A stretch of 64,000 bases of DNA from Pseudomonadales bacterium (GCA_024234215.1 JACKOQ010000002.1:434001-498000), one strand, 5' to 3'. Shown: positions 27,827 to 37,687, counted from the first letter of the stretch. The notes: generated from the sequence alone by a model not told the origin. Made by a program: numbers and translations.

Positions 27827-29047
27827 TCAGCCACTGTCGTGATCCCGAACCGGTATCGGTTGACAGAGGTAGTCGCGGGTCAGCGGCACCGCATCGGGGC
27901 GGTGGGCGAGCTGAAGCTGGAACACCATCAGCCGGCCATGGCGAAAGGCCATCTCGGCACTGGCAAGATAGAACTCCCACATGCGACAGAAGCGCTCGTC
28001 ATAGAGTGCCCGGGCACGTTCACGCCGTGCCTGGAAGCGCTCGAACCAGTGGCGCAGCGTCTCGGCATAGTGCAGCCGCAGGATCTCCAGATCGGTCACC
28101 CACAGGCCGCTCTTTTCCACCGCCACCAACACTTCGGAGAGCGCCGGGCAGTAGCCGCCGGGAAAGATGTATTTGCGGGTCCAGGCATTGGTGCCGCCCG
28201 GTGGATCGACCCGGCCGATGGCATGCACCAGCGCGACGCCATCGGTGGCCAGCATCCGGCCGAGTGCACGAAAAAAGTGCCGGTAGTGGTCCACGCCCAC
28301 ATGCTCGAACATCCCCACCGAGACGATGCGGTCATAGCGGCCCTGCTCCTCGCGGTAGTCGCGCAGCGCGAACTGAACCTGCTCAGCCAGACCGGCATCC
28401 TGTGCCCGCGACTGCGCCCACTGCAACTGCTCACTGGAGAGGGTCAGTCCGGTCACCACCACCCCATCATGGCGCGCCAGATCGAGCGCCAGGCCACCCC
28501 AGCCACAGCCGATGTCCAGCACCCGCATCCCCGGTGTCAGCAGCAGCTTGGCGGCGATATGGCGTTTTTTCAGCGCCTGGGCCTGCTCCAGCGTCTCATC
28601 GCCCCGCGCGAAATAGGCGCAGGAGTACTGCAGGTCGGCATCGAGGAAGAGCGCGTAAAACTCATGTGACAGGTCGTAGTGGTGGGCCACGTTGCGGCGT
28701 GCGCGCCGCAGCGGGTTGAACTGGTGCAGCCAGCGCAGCGGCCGCTCAATCCGATGCAACAGCCGTTGCCAGCCGGTGTGGCCCAGCGCCGTGGCACAGC
28801 CAGTCGCCAGCGCCAGAAAATCGCGCAGCGTGCCCTGCTCGACCGTCAGCCGTCCGGCCATGTAGGCCTCGCCCGCCGCCAGTTCAGTCTGCCACAACAG
28901 GCGGCGCGGCAGCGCCCGGTCATGCAGCCGCACAGTGACCTCGGGAGGTCCGCCCGGACCGAGTCGATGGGGGTGGCCGCGTGGATCGATCAAGGTCAGT
29001 CGGCCATGGTCGAGCGCCGATTCGAGCAGATGAAGAAGCAGCCGCAT
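27827..29047 (-). CDS. cfa: Cyclopropane-fatty-acid-phospholipid synthase family protein
   Basis: This is a 406-residue SAM-dependent methyltransferase that should add a methylene group across double bonds of membrane lipids. The N-terminal lipid-binding half (LPRRLLWQTELAAGEAYMAG) is followed by NVAHHYDLSHEFYALFLD, the SAM site VLDIGCGWGGLALDLA, IVSVGMFEHVG and KYIFPGGYCPALSE. ATG 29047 has AGGAGG at perfect spacing. It sits between ureA and ureB with spacers of 70 and 108 bases, interrupting the usual ureAB pair. Confidence 0.93.
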   Translation of the reverse strand: MRLLLHLLESALDHGRLTLIDPRGHPHRLGPGGPPEVTVRLHDRALPRRLLWQTELAAGEAYMAGRLTVEQGTLRDFLALATGCATALGHTGWQRLLHRIERPLRWLHQFNPLRRARRNVAHHYDLSHEFYALFLDADLQYSCAYFARGDETLEQAQALKKRHIAAKLLLTPGMRVLDIGCGWGGLALDLARHDGVVVTGLTLSSEQLQWAQSRAQDAGLAEQVQFALRDYREEQGRYDRIVSVGMFEHVGVDHYRHFFRALGRMLATDGVALVHAIGRVDPPGGTNAWTRKYIFPGGYCPALSEVLVAVEKSGLWVTDLEILRLHYAETLRHWFERFQARRERARALYDERFCRMWEFYLASAEMAFRHGRLMVFQLQLAHRPDAVPLTRDYLCQPIPVRDHDSG

Positions 29048-29117
29048 CGCACACCTCCTGATCAAACGGAACAGGATTCTGCTGGCGCCAGCGGTCGACT
29101 CACCGCCGGCTTGCCAG

Positions 29118-29420
29118 TCACGGAATCGGATCGTGCACCGTCACCAGCTTGGTGCCATCGGGAAAGGTGCCCTCGACCTGCACCTCCCGGATCATCTCCG
29201 GCACCCCCTCCATCACCTCGTCACGGCTCAGCAGGGTGCGCCCGCTCGCCATCAGTTCGGCCACGCTGCGGCCATCGCGGGCACCTTCGAGAATGGCGGC
29301 GCTGATGTAGGCCACCGCTTCGGGGTAGTTGAGCCTGAGACCGCGTGCCTTGCGCCGCTCGGCCAGCAGCGCCGCGGTGAACAGCAGCAGTTTGTCTTTT
29401 TCGCGCGGGGTCAGTTCCAT
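29118..29420 (-). CDS. ureA: Urease subunit gamma
   Basis: UreA is the small gamma subunit. The 100-residue product is full length: MELTPREKDKLLLFTAALLA, LRLNYPEAVAYISA, LSRDEVMEGVPEMI and the tail DGTKLVTVHDPIP. Directly upstream (24 bases) is only a 3' fragment of ureD; the intact ureD is 8.5 kb away beyond the kdp genes. Confidence 0.96.
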   Translation of the reverse strand: MELTPREKDKLLLFTAALLAERRKARGLRLNYPEAVAYISAAILEGARDGRSVAELMASGRTLLSRDEVMEGVPEMIREVQVEGTFPDGTKLVTVHDPIP

Positions 29421-29436
29421 GGTCGATCTCGACAGC

Positions 29437-29717
29437 AGAGGGTGTCAGCAGTTCCAGATTCTTGGCGGCAGCGCCGTGCGTCCGCTGGGCAGCAGTGGCC
29501 GCACGGCCTGCCAGAGCGCCCCGAACAGCAGTCGGGCCTGTTCGGTCGAGTGACCAAGATAGCGTGCCACCAGCAGTTCGTCGATGCGGGTCAGCACGAT
29601 CGGGCTGTCATCCTGGTGCCACTGCGCCTGCCACGCCGGCAGCGGCAGATGTTCGGGGAAGGTAGCAATCAGGGTGCCGCAGACCAGCAGCCCCTGCAGC
29701 TCGCTGCGGTGGGTGAC
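29437..29717. repeat. Direct repeat, left copy, flanking the kdp insertion
   Basis: This 281-bp stretch matches 37969-38249 in the same orientation with two differences seen (29686/38218 and 29701/38233). It contains the 3' end of ureD. Identity stops sharply at both ends. Confidence 0.95.
29445..29717 (-). pseudogene. ureD: ureD 3' fragment
   Basis: The last 90 codons of ureD, ending with the same RIWNC and TGA as the intact gene at 37977. It has no start and is cut at its 5' side exactly where the direct repeat ends. It lies in the place ureD would occupy in an uninterrupted operon, 24 bases before ureA. It is presumably not translated. Confidence 0.92.
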
Positions 29718-29738
29718 TCAGTTACCCTGTCGTGACAT

Positions 29739-30422
29739 TCACCCCGCTGCAGGAAGATCGGGCACACAGCGATAGCCTACCCCGGTCTCGGTCACGAGAT
29801 ACCGTGGCCGGGCCGGGTCGGCCTCGAGCTTGTGGCGCAGGCGCGCCATGTAGATGCGCAGGTAGTGGCTGTGCTCGCTGCTGTTCGGGCCCCATACCTC
29901 GCGCAGCAGGTGGCGATGGGTCAGCACGCGGCCCGGCGCCTTCAGCAGTACGGTCAGCAGGCGGAACTCGACCGCCGTGAGGTGGATGTCCGCGCCGCCG
30001 CGCTGCACGCGCCGCGCCACCAGATCCACCGTCACCGGCCCGAGGTGCACCACTGAGCCGGCTTCGACGCCGCTGCGGCCGTGGCGCAGCGCTACGCGCA
30101 CCCGCGCCAGCAGTTCCGCGACGCCGAAGGGTTTGGTGAGGTAGTCGTCCGCGCCGGCGTCGAGCGCCGCCACCTTGTCGGCTTCCTCGATGCGCGCCGA
30201 CAGCACGATCACCGGCACCCGGCTCCAGGCGCGCAGCGCGGTGATGAAGTCGCGGCCGTCACCATCGGGCAGGCCAAGGTCGAGGATCACGAGATCCGGC
30301 CGCCGCGTGCCGGCTTCGATTAGCCCGCGCGCCAGCGTGGCGGCTTCCGCTACCTTGAGGCCCGCGTCTTCCAGCGTGCGGCGCACGAACAGGCGGATCG
30401 CCGCATCGTCCTCGACGATCAG
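29739..30422 (-). CDS. kdpE: KdpE, response regulator of potassium transport
   Basis: This OmpR-type response regulator activates kdpFABC. The receiver domain shows LIVEDD, the phospho-Asp in LVILDLGLPDGDG, and the Lys in DYLTKPFG. The winged-helix domain contains LTAVEFRLLTVLLK and HSHYLRIYMARLRHKLE. No ATG, GTG or TTG lies close to the domain start. CTG 30422 overlaps the kdpD stop (CTGA), and ATC 30437 is the other candidate, so the exact N-terminus is uncertain. It is the last kdp gene before the left repeat. Confidence 0.88.
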   Translation of the reverse strand: MIVEDDAAIRLFVRRTLEDAGLKVAEAATLARGLIEAGTRRPDLVILDLGLPDGDGRDFITALRAWSRVPVIVLSARIEEADKVAALDAGADDYLTKPFGVAELLARVRVALRHGRSGVEAGSVVHLGPVTVDLVARRVQRGGADIHLTAVEFRLLTVLLKAPGRVLTHRHLLREVWGPNSSEHSHYLRIYMARLRHKLEADPARPRYLVTETGVGYRCVPDLPAAG

Positions 30423-33115
30423 TGCGGCGGCGTCGATGGCGCGGTCTCCGCGGGCGGCGCCGGCGGCGGCGCGAGCGGCAGGGTGAAGACGAAGCGCGCC
30501 CCGCCCGCGGGGCGATTTTCGGCGCGGATGTGCCCGCCATGTGCGGCGATGATGGCCTGGCAGATGGCGAGCCCGAGCCCGACGCCGGTGATGGCCGATT
30601 CGTGCGTGCCGCGCGCGAAGCGCTCGAACAGCAGCTGCTCCTGACCCGGCGGCAGGCCGGGACCCGCGTCCCAAACGGCGACCTCCAGCGTCTCGCCCGC
30701 GACCGCCGCCGTGATGCCGATCGGCGTGCCGGGCGGGGTGTACTTGATGGCGTTGTCGAGCAGGTTGACCAGCACGCGTTCCAGCATGACGGCGTCGCCC
30801 TGCACCAGCGGCAGGTCGGCCGGCAGCTCGGTCTCGAGCGGATGCCCGGCGAGCGCGGGTTCGAGCGCGCGCACCGCCGCGCCGACCACCTCCTCCAGCA
30901 CCAGCCAGTCGTGGCGCGGCGTGACGGTGCCGGACTGCAGGCGCGCCATCTCCAGCAGGTTGTCCACCATGTGGCCGGTGCGCAGTGCCTGGTCGCGGAT
31001 GGCGGCGGCGGTTTCATGCTCCGGCGCCTGCGCGGCGAGCAGGCGCAGCGTCAGCGTGTCGGCGAGGCCCACCAGCGCGGTGAGCGGCGTGCGCAAATCA
31101 TGCGACAGCGCCGCCAGCAGCGAGCTGCGCAGGCGCTCGGAGGCGGCGCCCAGACGCGTCTCGTGTACCTGGGTGACGAAGTGCAGGCGCTCCAGCGCCA
31201 TGGCGATCAGGGTGGCATGGGTTTCAAGCAGGCGGCGCTGTTCGGGGATGTGCAGCAGGCGCCGGTTGTCCGGCTGCACCGCGAGCACGCCCTGCATGCC
31301 TGCCGGGGCCCGCAGCGGCAAATAGGCGGCGGCGGCGGCCGGCAGCGTGTCGGTGCCGATGCCGGCCGGCTCCCCGTGATCGAAACACCACTGCGCGATG
31401 GCGAGATCGACCTGCGGCATTGCCTCGACGGGTGCGGCGAGCTTGCCCTGCGTGTCGGGCAGCAGGACCCGGACCTGGGCATGAAACGTCGCCACCAGCG
31501 ACCGCGCGCCGATCTCGGCCACCTGCGCCTCGCCGAGCGCCGCCGACAGGTCGCGCGCCATCCGGTAGAGGCTCTGGATGCGCTGCTCGCGGTGGCCGGC
31601 GATGCGCGCCTGGTAGCGCACGGCCACCATCGACTGGCCGATGGTGAGTCCGACGATGAGCATGACCGCGAAGGTGACGAGGTATTGCATGTCGCTGACC
31701 GCAAACGTGAACCGCGGCGGCACGAAGAAGAAATCGAACAGCGCCACCGACAGCACCGCCGCCAGCACGGCGGGCCCGCGTCCCCAGCGGTAGGCCGCGC
31801 CCACCACGGCGAGCAGGAACAGCATCACGATGTTGCTGAGTTCCAGTGCGTACCGCAGCGGCGTCGCCAGCAGCGCTACCGCCACGCATAACGCGGCAGC
31901 CCCGGCGTAGGGTGCGACGCGCCCGGCCGGAGCGCTGGGTGGCGGTGCCGTCTGGCGCGGCGCGGGCGGCCATTCCGCCCGCCGCGCCACGGCAATGAGA
32001 TCGATATCCGGCGCCCGCTCGCCGAGCCGCCGCATGAACTGGCCCCACCAGCGCCGCTGCGGGCGGGCGCGCCGGCCGATCACGATCTTGCCGAGGTTGT
32101 GGGCGCGGGCGTAGTCGAGCGCCGCATCGACCAGATCGGGCTCCGCCAGCACCGCGGTTTCGGCGCCCATCTCCTGGGCCAGGCGCAGCGTGGCGAGGAT
32201 GGCGCTGCGCCGGTCTTCCGGCAGGCGCTGCAGACGCGGCGTTTCGATGTAGACGGCGTGCCAGCGCGCGTCGAGCTTGCTTGCGAGACGCGCCGCGCTG
32301 CGGATGAGCTTGCCGTCGGTGTCGCCGGGTCCGAGACACACCAGCAGCGACTCGGCGGTGGCCCATACCCGCGCGCCGGGCGCCGCCGCGCGCGCCGTCT
32401 GCACCTGCGCGTCCACGCGCTCGGCCAGGCGCCGCAGCGACAGGTCGCGCAGCGCGATGAGGTTGGCACGACGGAAGAAATTCTCCACAGCCATCGCGGC
32501 CTGTGCCGGCAGGTAGACCTTGCCTTCCTTCAGACGCGTGAGCAGATCGTCCGGCGGCAGGTCGACCAGCGCCACCTCGTCGGCGGCGTCGAACACCCGG
32601 TCGGCGACGGTTTCCCACACGCGCACACCGGTGATGCCGCCGACCACGTCGTTCAGGCTTTCGAGATGCTGGACGTTGAGCGTGGTCCATACGTCGATGC
32701 CGGCGGCGAGCAGTTCCTCCACGTCCTGCCAGCGCTTCGGATGCCGGCTGCCCGGCGCGTTGCTGTGGGCGAGCTCATCCACCAGCAGCAGCGCCGGCCG
32801 GCGCGCGAGCGCGGCGTCGAGGTCGAACTCGGCGAGCGTGCGCTCGCGGTAGTCGACGCGCCGGCGCGCCAGCACCTCGAGGCCCGCGAGCAGGGCTTCG
32901 GTCTCGGCCCGGCCGTGGGTTTCGGCGAGGCCGACCACCACGTCCACGCCGTTGGCCCGCGCGTCGCGGGCGGCGCCGAGCATGGCGTAGGTCTTGCCGA
33001 CGCCGGGTGCGGCGCCGAAGAAGATCTTGAGCTTGCCGCGCCGCGCCGCCGCCGCGTCGGCAGTGAGTTGCGCCAGCAGCGCGTCGGGGTCGGGACGCGG
33101 AGGTTCTTCGGTCAT
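30419..33115 (-). CDS. kdpD: KdpD, potassium-sensing histidine kinase
   Basis: KdpD is the inner-membrane sensor kinase for KdpE. The 898-residue product has the N-terminal KdpD domain with Walker A GAAPGVGKTYAM and LLVDELAHSN. A USP-like domain with IVIGRRARPQRRWW follows. Four membrane helices lie mid-protein (ALCVAVALLATPLRY, IVMLFLLAVVGAAYRWG, LAAVLSVALFDFFFV, YLVTFAVMLIVGLTIG). A GAF region leads to the kinase core: H-box SHDLRTPLTAL, N-box LLDNAIKY, and GVGLGLAICQAIIAAHGG. Start ATG 33115 overlaps the kdpC stop (ATGA). Confidence 0.95.
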   Translation of the reverse strand: MTEEPPRPDPDALLAQLTADAAAARRGKLKIFFGAAPGVGKTYAMLGAARDARANGVDVVVGLAETHGRAETEALLAGLEVLARRRVDYRERTLAEFDLDAALARRPALLLVDELAHSNAPGSRHPKRWQDVEELLAAGIDVWTTLNVQHLESLNDVVGGITGVRVWETVADRVFDAADEVALVDLPPDDLLTRLKEGKVYLPAQAAMAVENFFRRANLIALRDLSLRRLAERVDAQVQTARAAAPGARVWATAESLLVCLGPGDTDGKLIRSAARLASKLDARWHAVYIETPRLQRLPEDRRSAILATLRLAQEMGAETAVLAEPDLVDAALDYARAHNLGKIVIGRRARPQRRWWGQFMRRLGERAPDIDLIAVARRAEWPPAPRQTAPPPSAPAGRVAPYAGAAALCVAVALLATPLRYALELSNIVMLFLLAVVGAAYRWGRGPAVLAAVLSVALFDFFFVPPRFTFAVSDMQYLVTFAVMLIVGLTIGQSMVAVRYQARIAGHREQRIQSLYRMARDLSAALGEAQVAEIGARSLVATFHAQVRVLLPDTQGKLAAPVEAMPQVDLAIAQWCFDHGEPAGIGTDTLPAAAAAYLPLRAPAGMQGVLAVQPDNRRLLHIPEQRRLLETHATLIAMALERLHFVTQVHETRLGAASERLRSSLLAALSHDLRTPLTALVGLADTLTLRLLAAQAPEHETAAAIRDQALRTGHMVDNLLEMARLQSGTVTPRHDWLVLEEVVGAAVRALEPALAGHPLETELPADLPLVQGDAVMLERVLVNLLDNAIKYTPPGTPIGITAAVAGETLEVAVWDAGPGLPPGQEQLLFERFARGTHESAITGVGLGLAICQAIIAAHGGHIRAENRPAGGARFVFTLPLAPPPAPPAETAPSTPPH

Positions 33116-33699
33116 CGCGCGCCGGCATCGAGCGCGAGGTTGAGCGCGAGCACGTTCACGCGTGGCTCGCCGAGCACGCCGAGCCACGGGCGCTGCGCAT
33201 GGCGTTCGATCAGCGCCGTGATCTGCGCCGGCGGCAGGCCGCGCACGCGCGCCACGCGCGGCGCCTGGTAGTGCGCGGCGGCCAGCGAAATCTCCGGGTC
33301 GAGGCCGCTGCCGGACGCCGTCACCAGGTCCACCGGCACCGGCGCGGCGTTGCCGGGATCGGCAGCCTGGAGCGCCGCGACGCGCGCCTTCACGGCGTCG
33401 GTCAGTGCCGGATTGAGCGGCCCGAGATTCGAGCCGGTGGAAGCGGCGGCGTTGTAGGGCTGCGGGCCAGTGGCCGACGGCCGGCCCCAGAAGTGGCCGG
33501 GGTCGGTGAAGGACTGGCCGATCAGCGCGGAACCCACCGGTTTGCCGTCGCGCTGCACCAGCGAGCCGTTTGCCTGCCAGGGAAAGAGCAGTTGCGCCAC
33601 GCCGGTGACGGCGAACGGGTAGGCGAGGCCGGTGACGACACTCAGCAGAATGAACAGCGCGAGCGCGGGGCGCAGGGTTTGCGTGAACAGCGTTTTCAT
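33112..33699 (-). CDS. kdpC: Potassium-transporting ATPase subunit KdpC
   Basis: KdpC is the small accessory subunit of the Kdp P-type potassium pump. The 195-residue product has one N-terminal membrane helix (PALALFILLSVVTGLAYPFA). The family's IGQSFTDPGHFWGRPSAT, ASGSGLDPEIS and VNVLALNLALD follow. Confidence 0.95.
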   Translation of the reverse strand: MKTLFTQTLRPALALFILLSVVTGLAYPFAVTGVAQLLFPWQANGSLVQRDGKPVGSALIGQSFTDPGHFWGRPSATGPQPYNAAASTGSNLGPLNPALTDAVKARVAALQAADPGNAAPVPVDLVTASGSGLDPEISLAAAHYQAPRVARVRGLPPAQITALIERHAQRPWLGVLGEPRVNVLALNLALDAGAR

Positions 33700-33724
33700 G
33701 GCCGTGCCCTCACACCAGACCGGT

Positions 33725-35791
33725 TCACACCAGACCCATGGCCGCGAGGCCGAGATCGATCAGCTTGATGCCCACGAACGGCAGCGCGATGCCGCCGAGG
33801 CCGTAGATCGCGAGGTTGCGCCGCAGCACGGTGCCGGCGCCCTGTGGACGGTAGGCGATGCCGCGCAGCGCGAGCGGGATCAGCACGACGATGATCAGCG
33901 CGTTGAAGATCACCGCCGACAGGATCGCCGACTGCGGGCTCGCGAGACGCATCAGGTTCAGCGCGTCGAGCTGCGGGTACATGGCCACGAACAGCGCCGG
34001 CACGATGGCGAAATACTTGGCCAGATCGTTGGCGATGCTGAAGGTGGTGAGCGCGCCGCGCGTCATCAGCATCTGCTTGCCGACCGCGACCACCTCCAAA
34101 AGCTTGGTGGGATTCGAGTCGAGATCCACCATGTTGCCGGCCTCCTTGGCCGCCTGGGTGCCGCTGTGCATGGCGACCGCCACGTCGGCCTGGGCCAGCG
34201 CCGGCGCGTCGTTGGTGCCGTCGCCGGTCATCGCCACCAGCCGGCCCTCGGCCTGGTACTGGCGGATCAGCGCGAGCTTGGCCTCGGGCGTGGCCTCGGC
34301 TAGGAAGTCGTCGACGCCCGCCTCGGCGGCGATGGCGGCCGCGGTCAGCGGGTTGTCGCCGGTGACCATCACGGTCTTGATGCCCATGCGCCGCAGCTCG
34401 GCAAAGCGCTCCTTGATGCCGCCCTTGACGATGTCCTTGAGCGCGATCACACCGAGCACGCGGGCGCCATCGGCCACCACCAGCGGCGTGCCACCGCCGC
34501 GGGAGACCTCCTCGGCGATGCGGGTCGCCTCGTCCGGAAAGCGCGCGCCGGCCGCCTCGACGTGCCGGCGCAGCGCGTCCATGGCGCCCTTGCGAATCTG
34601 CCGGGCGCCGAGATCGACGCCGCTCATGCGCGTGTGCGCCGAGAACGCGACGAAGGTCGCGCCGAGGCCCTGGATGTCGCGCTCGCGCAGGTTGAAGCGC
34701 TGCTTGGCGAGCACCACGATGCTGCGCCCCTCGGGCGTTTCATCCGTGAGCGAGGCGAGCTGCGCGGCATCGGCCAGCTCCTGTTCCGGCACGCCGCGCA
34801 GCGGCAGAAAGGCCGCCGCCTGGCGGTTGCCGAGCGTGATGGTGCCGGTCTTGTCGAGCAGCAGCACGTCGACGTCACCCGCCGCCTCCACCGCGCGGCC
34901 GGAGGTCGCAATCACATTGGCACCGAGCATGCGGCTCATGCCGGCGATGCCGATCGCCGACAGCAGCGCGCCGATGGTGGTCGGGATCAGGCACACCAGC
35001 AGCGCCACCAGCGCGGTGAGCGTCACCGGCTGACCCGCGCCGGCGGCGGCCACCGCGAACAGCGAGTAGGGCAGCAGCGTGACCGTCGCGAGCAGGAAGA
35101 TCAGCGTCAGCGCCACCAGCAGGATGGTGAGCGCGATCTCGTTCGGCGTCTTCTGGCGCTTGGCGCCCTCGACCAGCGCGATCATGCGGTCGACGAAGGT
35201 CTCGCCGGGATTCACGGTGATGCGCACCACGATCCAGTCCGACAGCACCGTGGTGCCGCCGGTGACGGCCGAGAAATCGCCGCCGGCCTCGCGGATCACC
35301 GGCGCCGACTCGCCGGTGATGGCGCTCTCATTGACCGAGGCCACGCCCGCGATCACCTCGCCGTCACCCGGAATCATGTCGCCGGCCTCCACCAGCACCA
35401 CGTCATCGCGGCGCAGCGTGCTGCCGGGCACGGGCTCCACCGGCGCATCACGGCGCGGCTCGCGCAGCTTCTTCGCCGTCACCGTCTGCTTGGCGCTGCG
35501 CAGGGAGGCCGCCTGCGCCTTGCTGCGGCCCTCGGCGAGCGCCTCGGCGAAGTTCGCGAACAGCACCGTGAACCACAGCCACAGCGCCGTGGCGCCGATG
35601 AACCAGGCCGGGGCCTCGCCGTGTCCGGCGAGCGCCTGTGCCCACAGCGCGGTGGTGAACAGGCTGCCCACATAGACCACGAACATCACCGGGTTGCGCC
35701 ACTGCACGCGCGGGTCGAGCTTGACGAAGGCGTCCGCGATGGCCGGGCGCAGCAGCGCGGGATCGAACATCGAAAGGGTCTGGGTCGTCAT
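33725..35791 (-). CDS. kdpB: Potassium-transporting ATPase subunit KdpB
   Basis: KdpB is the ATP-hydrolysing P-type subunit. The 688-residue product shows the A-domain motif ITGESAPV, the phosphorylation site LLLDKTGTITLGNR, the nucleotide-binding KGAMDAL, the hinge TGDGTNDAPALAQADVAVAM, and the membrane motif LIPTTIGALLSAIG. It follows kdpA after 12 bases, with GGAG before the ATG. Confidence 0.96.
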   Translation of the reverse strand: MTTQTLSMFDPALLRPAIADAFVKLDPRVQWRNPVMFVVYVGSLFTTALWAQALAGHGEAPAWFIGATALWLWFTVLFANFAEALAEGRSKAQAASLRSAKQTVTAKKLREPRRDAPVEPVPGSTLRRDDVVLVEAGDMIPGDGEVIAGVASVNESAITGESAPVIREAGGDFSAVTGGTTVLSDWIVVRITVNPGETFVDRMIALVEGAKRQKTPNEIALTILLVALTLIFLLATVTLLPYSLFAVAAAGAGQPVTLTALVALLVCLIPTTIGALLSAIGIAGMSRMLGANVIATSGRAVEAAGDVDVLLLDKTGTITLGNRQAAAFLPLRGVPEQELADAAQLASLTDETPEGRSIVVLAKQRFNLRERDIQGLGATFVAFSAHTRMSGVDLGARQIRKGAMDALRRHVEAAGARFPDEATRIAEEVSRGGGTPLVVADGARVLGVIALKDIVKGGIKERFAELRRMGIKTVMVTGDNPLTAAAIAAEAGVDDFLAEATPEAKLALIRQYQAEGRLVAMTGDGTNDAPALAQADVAVAMHSGTQAAKEAGNMVDLDSNPTKLLEVVAVGKQMLMTRGALTTFSIANDLAKYFAIVPALFVAMYPQLDALNLMRLASPQSAILSAVIFNALIIVVLIPLALRGIAYRPQGAGTVLRRNLAIYGLGGIALPFVGIKLIDLGLAAMGLV

Positions 35792-35803
35792 GGGGTGATC
35801 TCC

Positions 35804-37596
35804 TTACCAGCCGGCCCACAACATCAGATGCTCGACCGCCGGCCCGAGCGCCAGCGCCGGCACATAGGTCAGCGCACCGATCAGCAGCACCGTGCCCACC
35901 AGGAGCCCCACGAACAGCGGCCCGTGGGTGGGCAGCGTGCCCGGGCCCTGGGCGAGCGTTTTCTTGGCGGCGAGCGAACCCGCGATCGCCAGCACCGGCA
36001 CGATCACCGCAAAGCGCCCGAACCACATGGCGATGCCGAGCCAGCCGTTGTAGAACGGGTTGTTGGCGCCGAGGCCCGCAAAGGCGCTGCCGTTGTTGTT
36101 GGCGGCCGACGAGAAGGCGTACAGCACTTCCGCAAAACCGTGCGCGCCGGGGTTGAAGATCGTCGCCCGGCCGGCATCGGTCACCACCGCGAGCGCAGTG
36201 CCGAGCAGCACCAGTGCCGGGGTCATCAGGATCGCGATCGACACCATCTTCATGTCGAAGGCCTCGATTTTCTTGCCGAGGTATTCCGGCGTGCGCCCGA
36301 TCATGAGCCCGGCGATGAACACCGCCATGAGTGCGAACACCAGCATGCCGTAGAGCCCCGAGCCGACGCCGCCGAACACCACCTCGCCGAGCTGCATCAT
36401 GAGCATCGGCACGAGACCCCCGAGCGGGGTGTAGGAGTCGTGCATCGAGTTGACCGAGCCGTTCGAGGCGGAAGTCGTGGCCGCCGCCCACAGCGCCGAG
36501 GCGCCGATGCCGTAGCGGGTCTCCTTGCCCTCCAGGTTGCCGCCCGATTGCAGCGCGCTCGCGGTCTGGTCGGCACCGAGCGTCGTGAGCAGCGGATTGC
36601 CCTGCTGCTCGAAGTGCATGGCCCCGATCGTGGCGCCGACGAAGATCACCGTCATCGCCGCCAGCACCGCGAAGCCCTGGCGGGTGTCGCCGACCGCTTT
36701 GCCGAAGGTATGGCACAGCGCGGCCGGGATCAGCAGGATCGCCAACATCTCGAGGAAATTCGCGAGCGGCGTCGGGTTCTCGTACGGGTGCGCCGAGTTG
36801 ACGTTGAAGAAGCCGCCGCCGTTGGTGCCGAGCTGCTTGATGGCGATCTGCGAGGCCGCCGGGCCCATGGGCAGGGTCTGGGTTTGTGTGGTCGCGGGCT
36901 CGGTCACCGGCTTGCCGGTAGCATCCACCAACGGCTGGCCGGCGGCGTCGAGCCTGGGGGCATCGTAGGCCGTGGTTTCGAGCGTGGTCACATCCTGGTA
37001 GGCCGCGAAGTTCTGCACCACGCCCTGACTCACGAACGCGAGCGCCAGCACGAACGCCAGCGGCAGCAGCAGATAGGCGGTGATGCGATAAAGATCCGCC
37101 CAAAAATTGCCGATGGTCTGCGCGGAATGGCGCGCAAAGCCGCGGATCAGCGCGAACGCCACCGCGATGCCGGTGGCGGCGGACAGGAAGTTCTGCACCG
37201 CGAGCCCCAGCATCTGCGTCAGATAGCTCAGCGTCGTCTCGCCGCCGTAACCCTGCCAGTTGGTATTGGTGACGAAGCTCACCGCGGTGTTGAAGCTCGA
37301 ATCGGGCGTGACGTTGGCGAAGCCCTGCGGATTCAGCGGCAGCCACGCCTGCAGGCGCTGCAATGCGTACACCGCGAGCGCACCGATCAGGCTGAACACC
37401 AGCACTGCGGCGGGTACTGTCGCCAGCCCATCTCGCCTTCGATGCCGCTCAGCCGGAACACTGCGGCCTCGCAGCGCGCGAGCGGCCGCCAGCGCGGCGC
37501 TTCCATGAGCCTGGCGAGATACAGGCCGAGCGGCTTCACGGTCGCCAGCAGCACCGCGAGGAACAGCAGCAGGAGTCCCCAGGATTGCCCGGTCAT
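35804..37596 (-). pseudogene. kdpA: Potassium-transporting ATPase subunit KdpA, frameshifted
   Basis: KdpA is the channel-like subunit that selects and moves potassium. The first 61 residues (MTGQSWGLLLLFLAVLLATV through EGEMGWRQY) read from ATG 37596 to 37414. The remaining 535 (AAVLVFSLIGALAVY, NTAVSFVTNTNWQGYGGETT, TNGGGFFNVNSAHPYENP, GLMIGRTPEYLGKKIE, ANNNGSAFAGL) continue from 37411 in a different frame. Two bases separate the frames where a whole codon is expected, so one base seems missing in GTACCCGCCGCAG. Without the shift the product would be about 597 residues. This may be a real mutation, a sequencing error or a programmed shift. Confidence 0.85.
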
Positions 37597-37597
37597 G

Positions 37598-37687
37598 TCA
37601 GAACTCCTCCGCGCGCAGCAGCGCGTAGACCAGATACCCGGCGAGCGCCAGCGCGATCAGACCGCCGATCAGGTAGAGGGCATTCAC
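37598..37687 (-). CDS. kdpF: Potassium-transporting ATPase small subunit KdpF
   Basis: A 29-residue single-helix peptide that stabilises the Kdp complex. From GTG 37687 it reads NALYLIGGLIALALAGYLVY followed by ALLRAEEF, matching the KdpF pattern (GYLVYALxxAExF). A GGAG precedes the start. The GTG overlaps the stop of the small ORF upstream (GTGA), and kdpA begins one base after its stop. Confidence 0.92.
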   Translation of the reverse strand: MNALYLIGGLIALALAGYLVYALLRAEEF

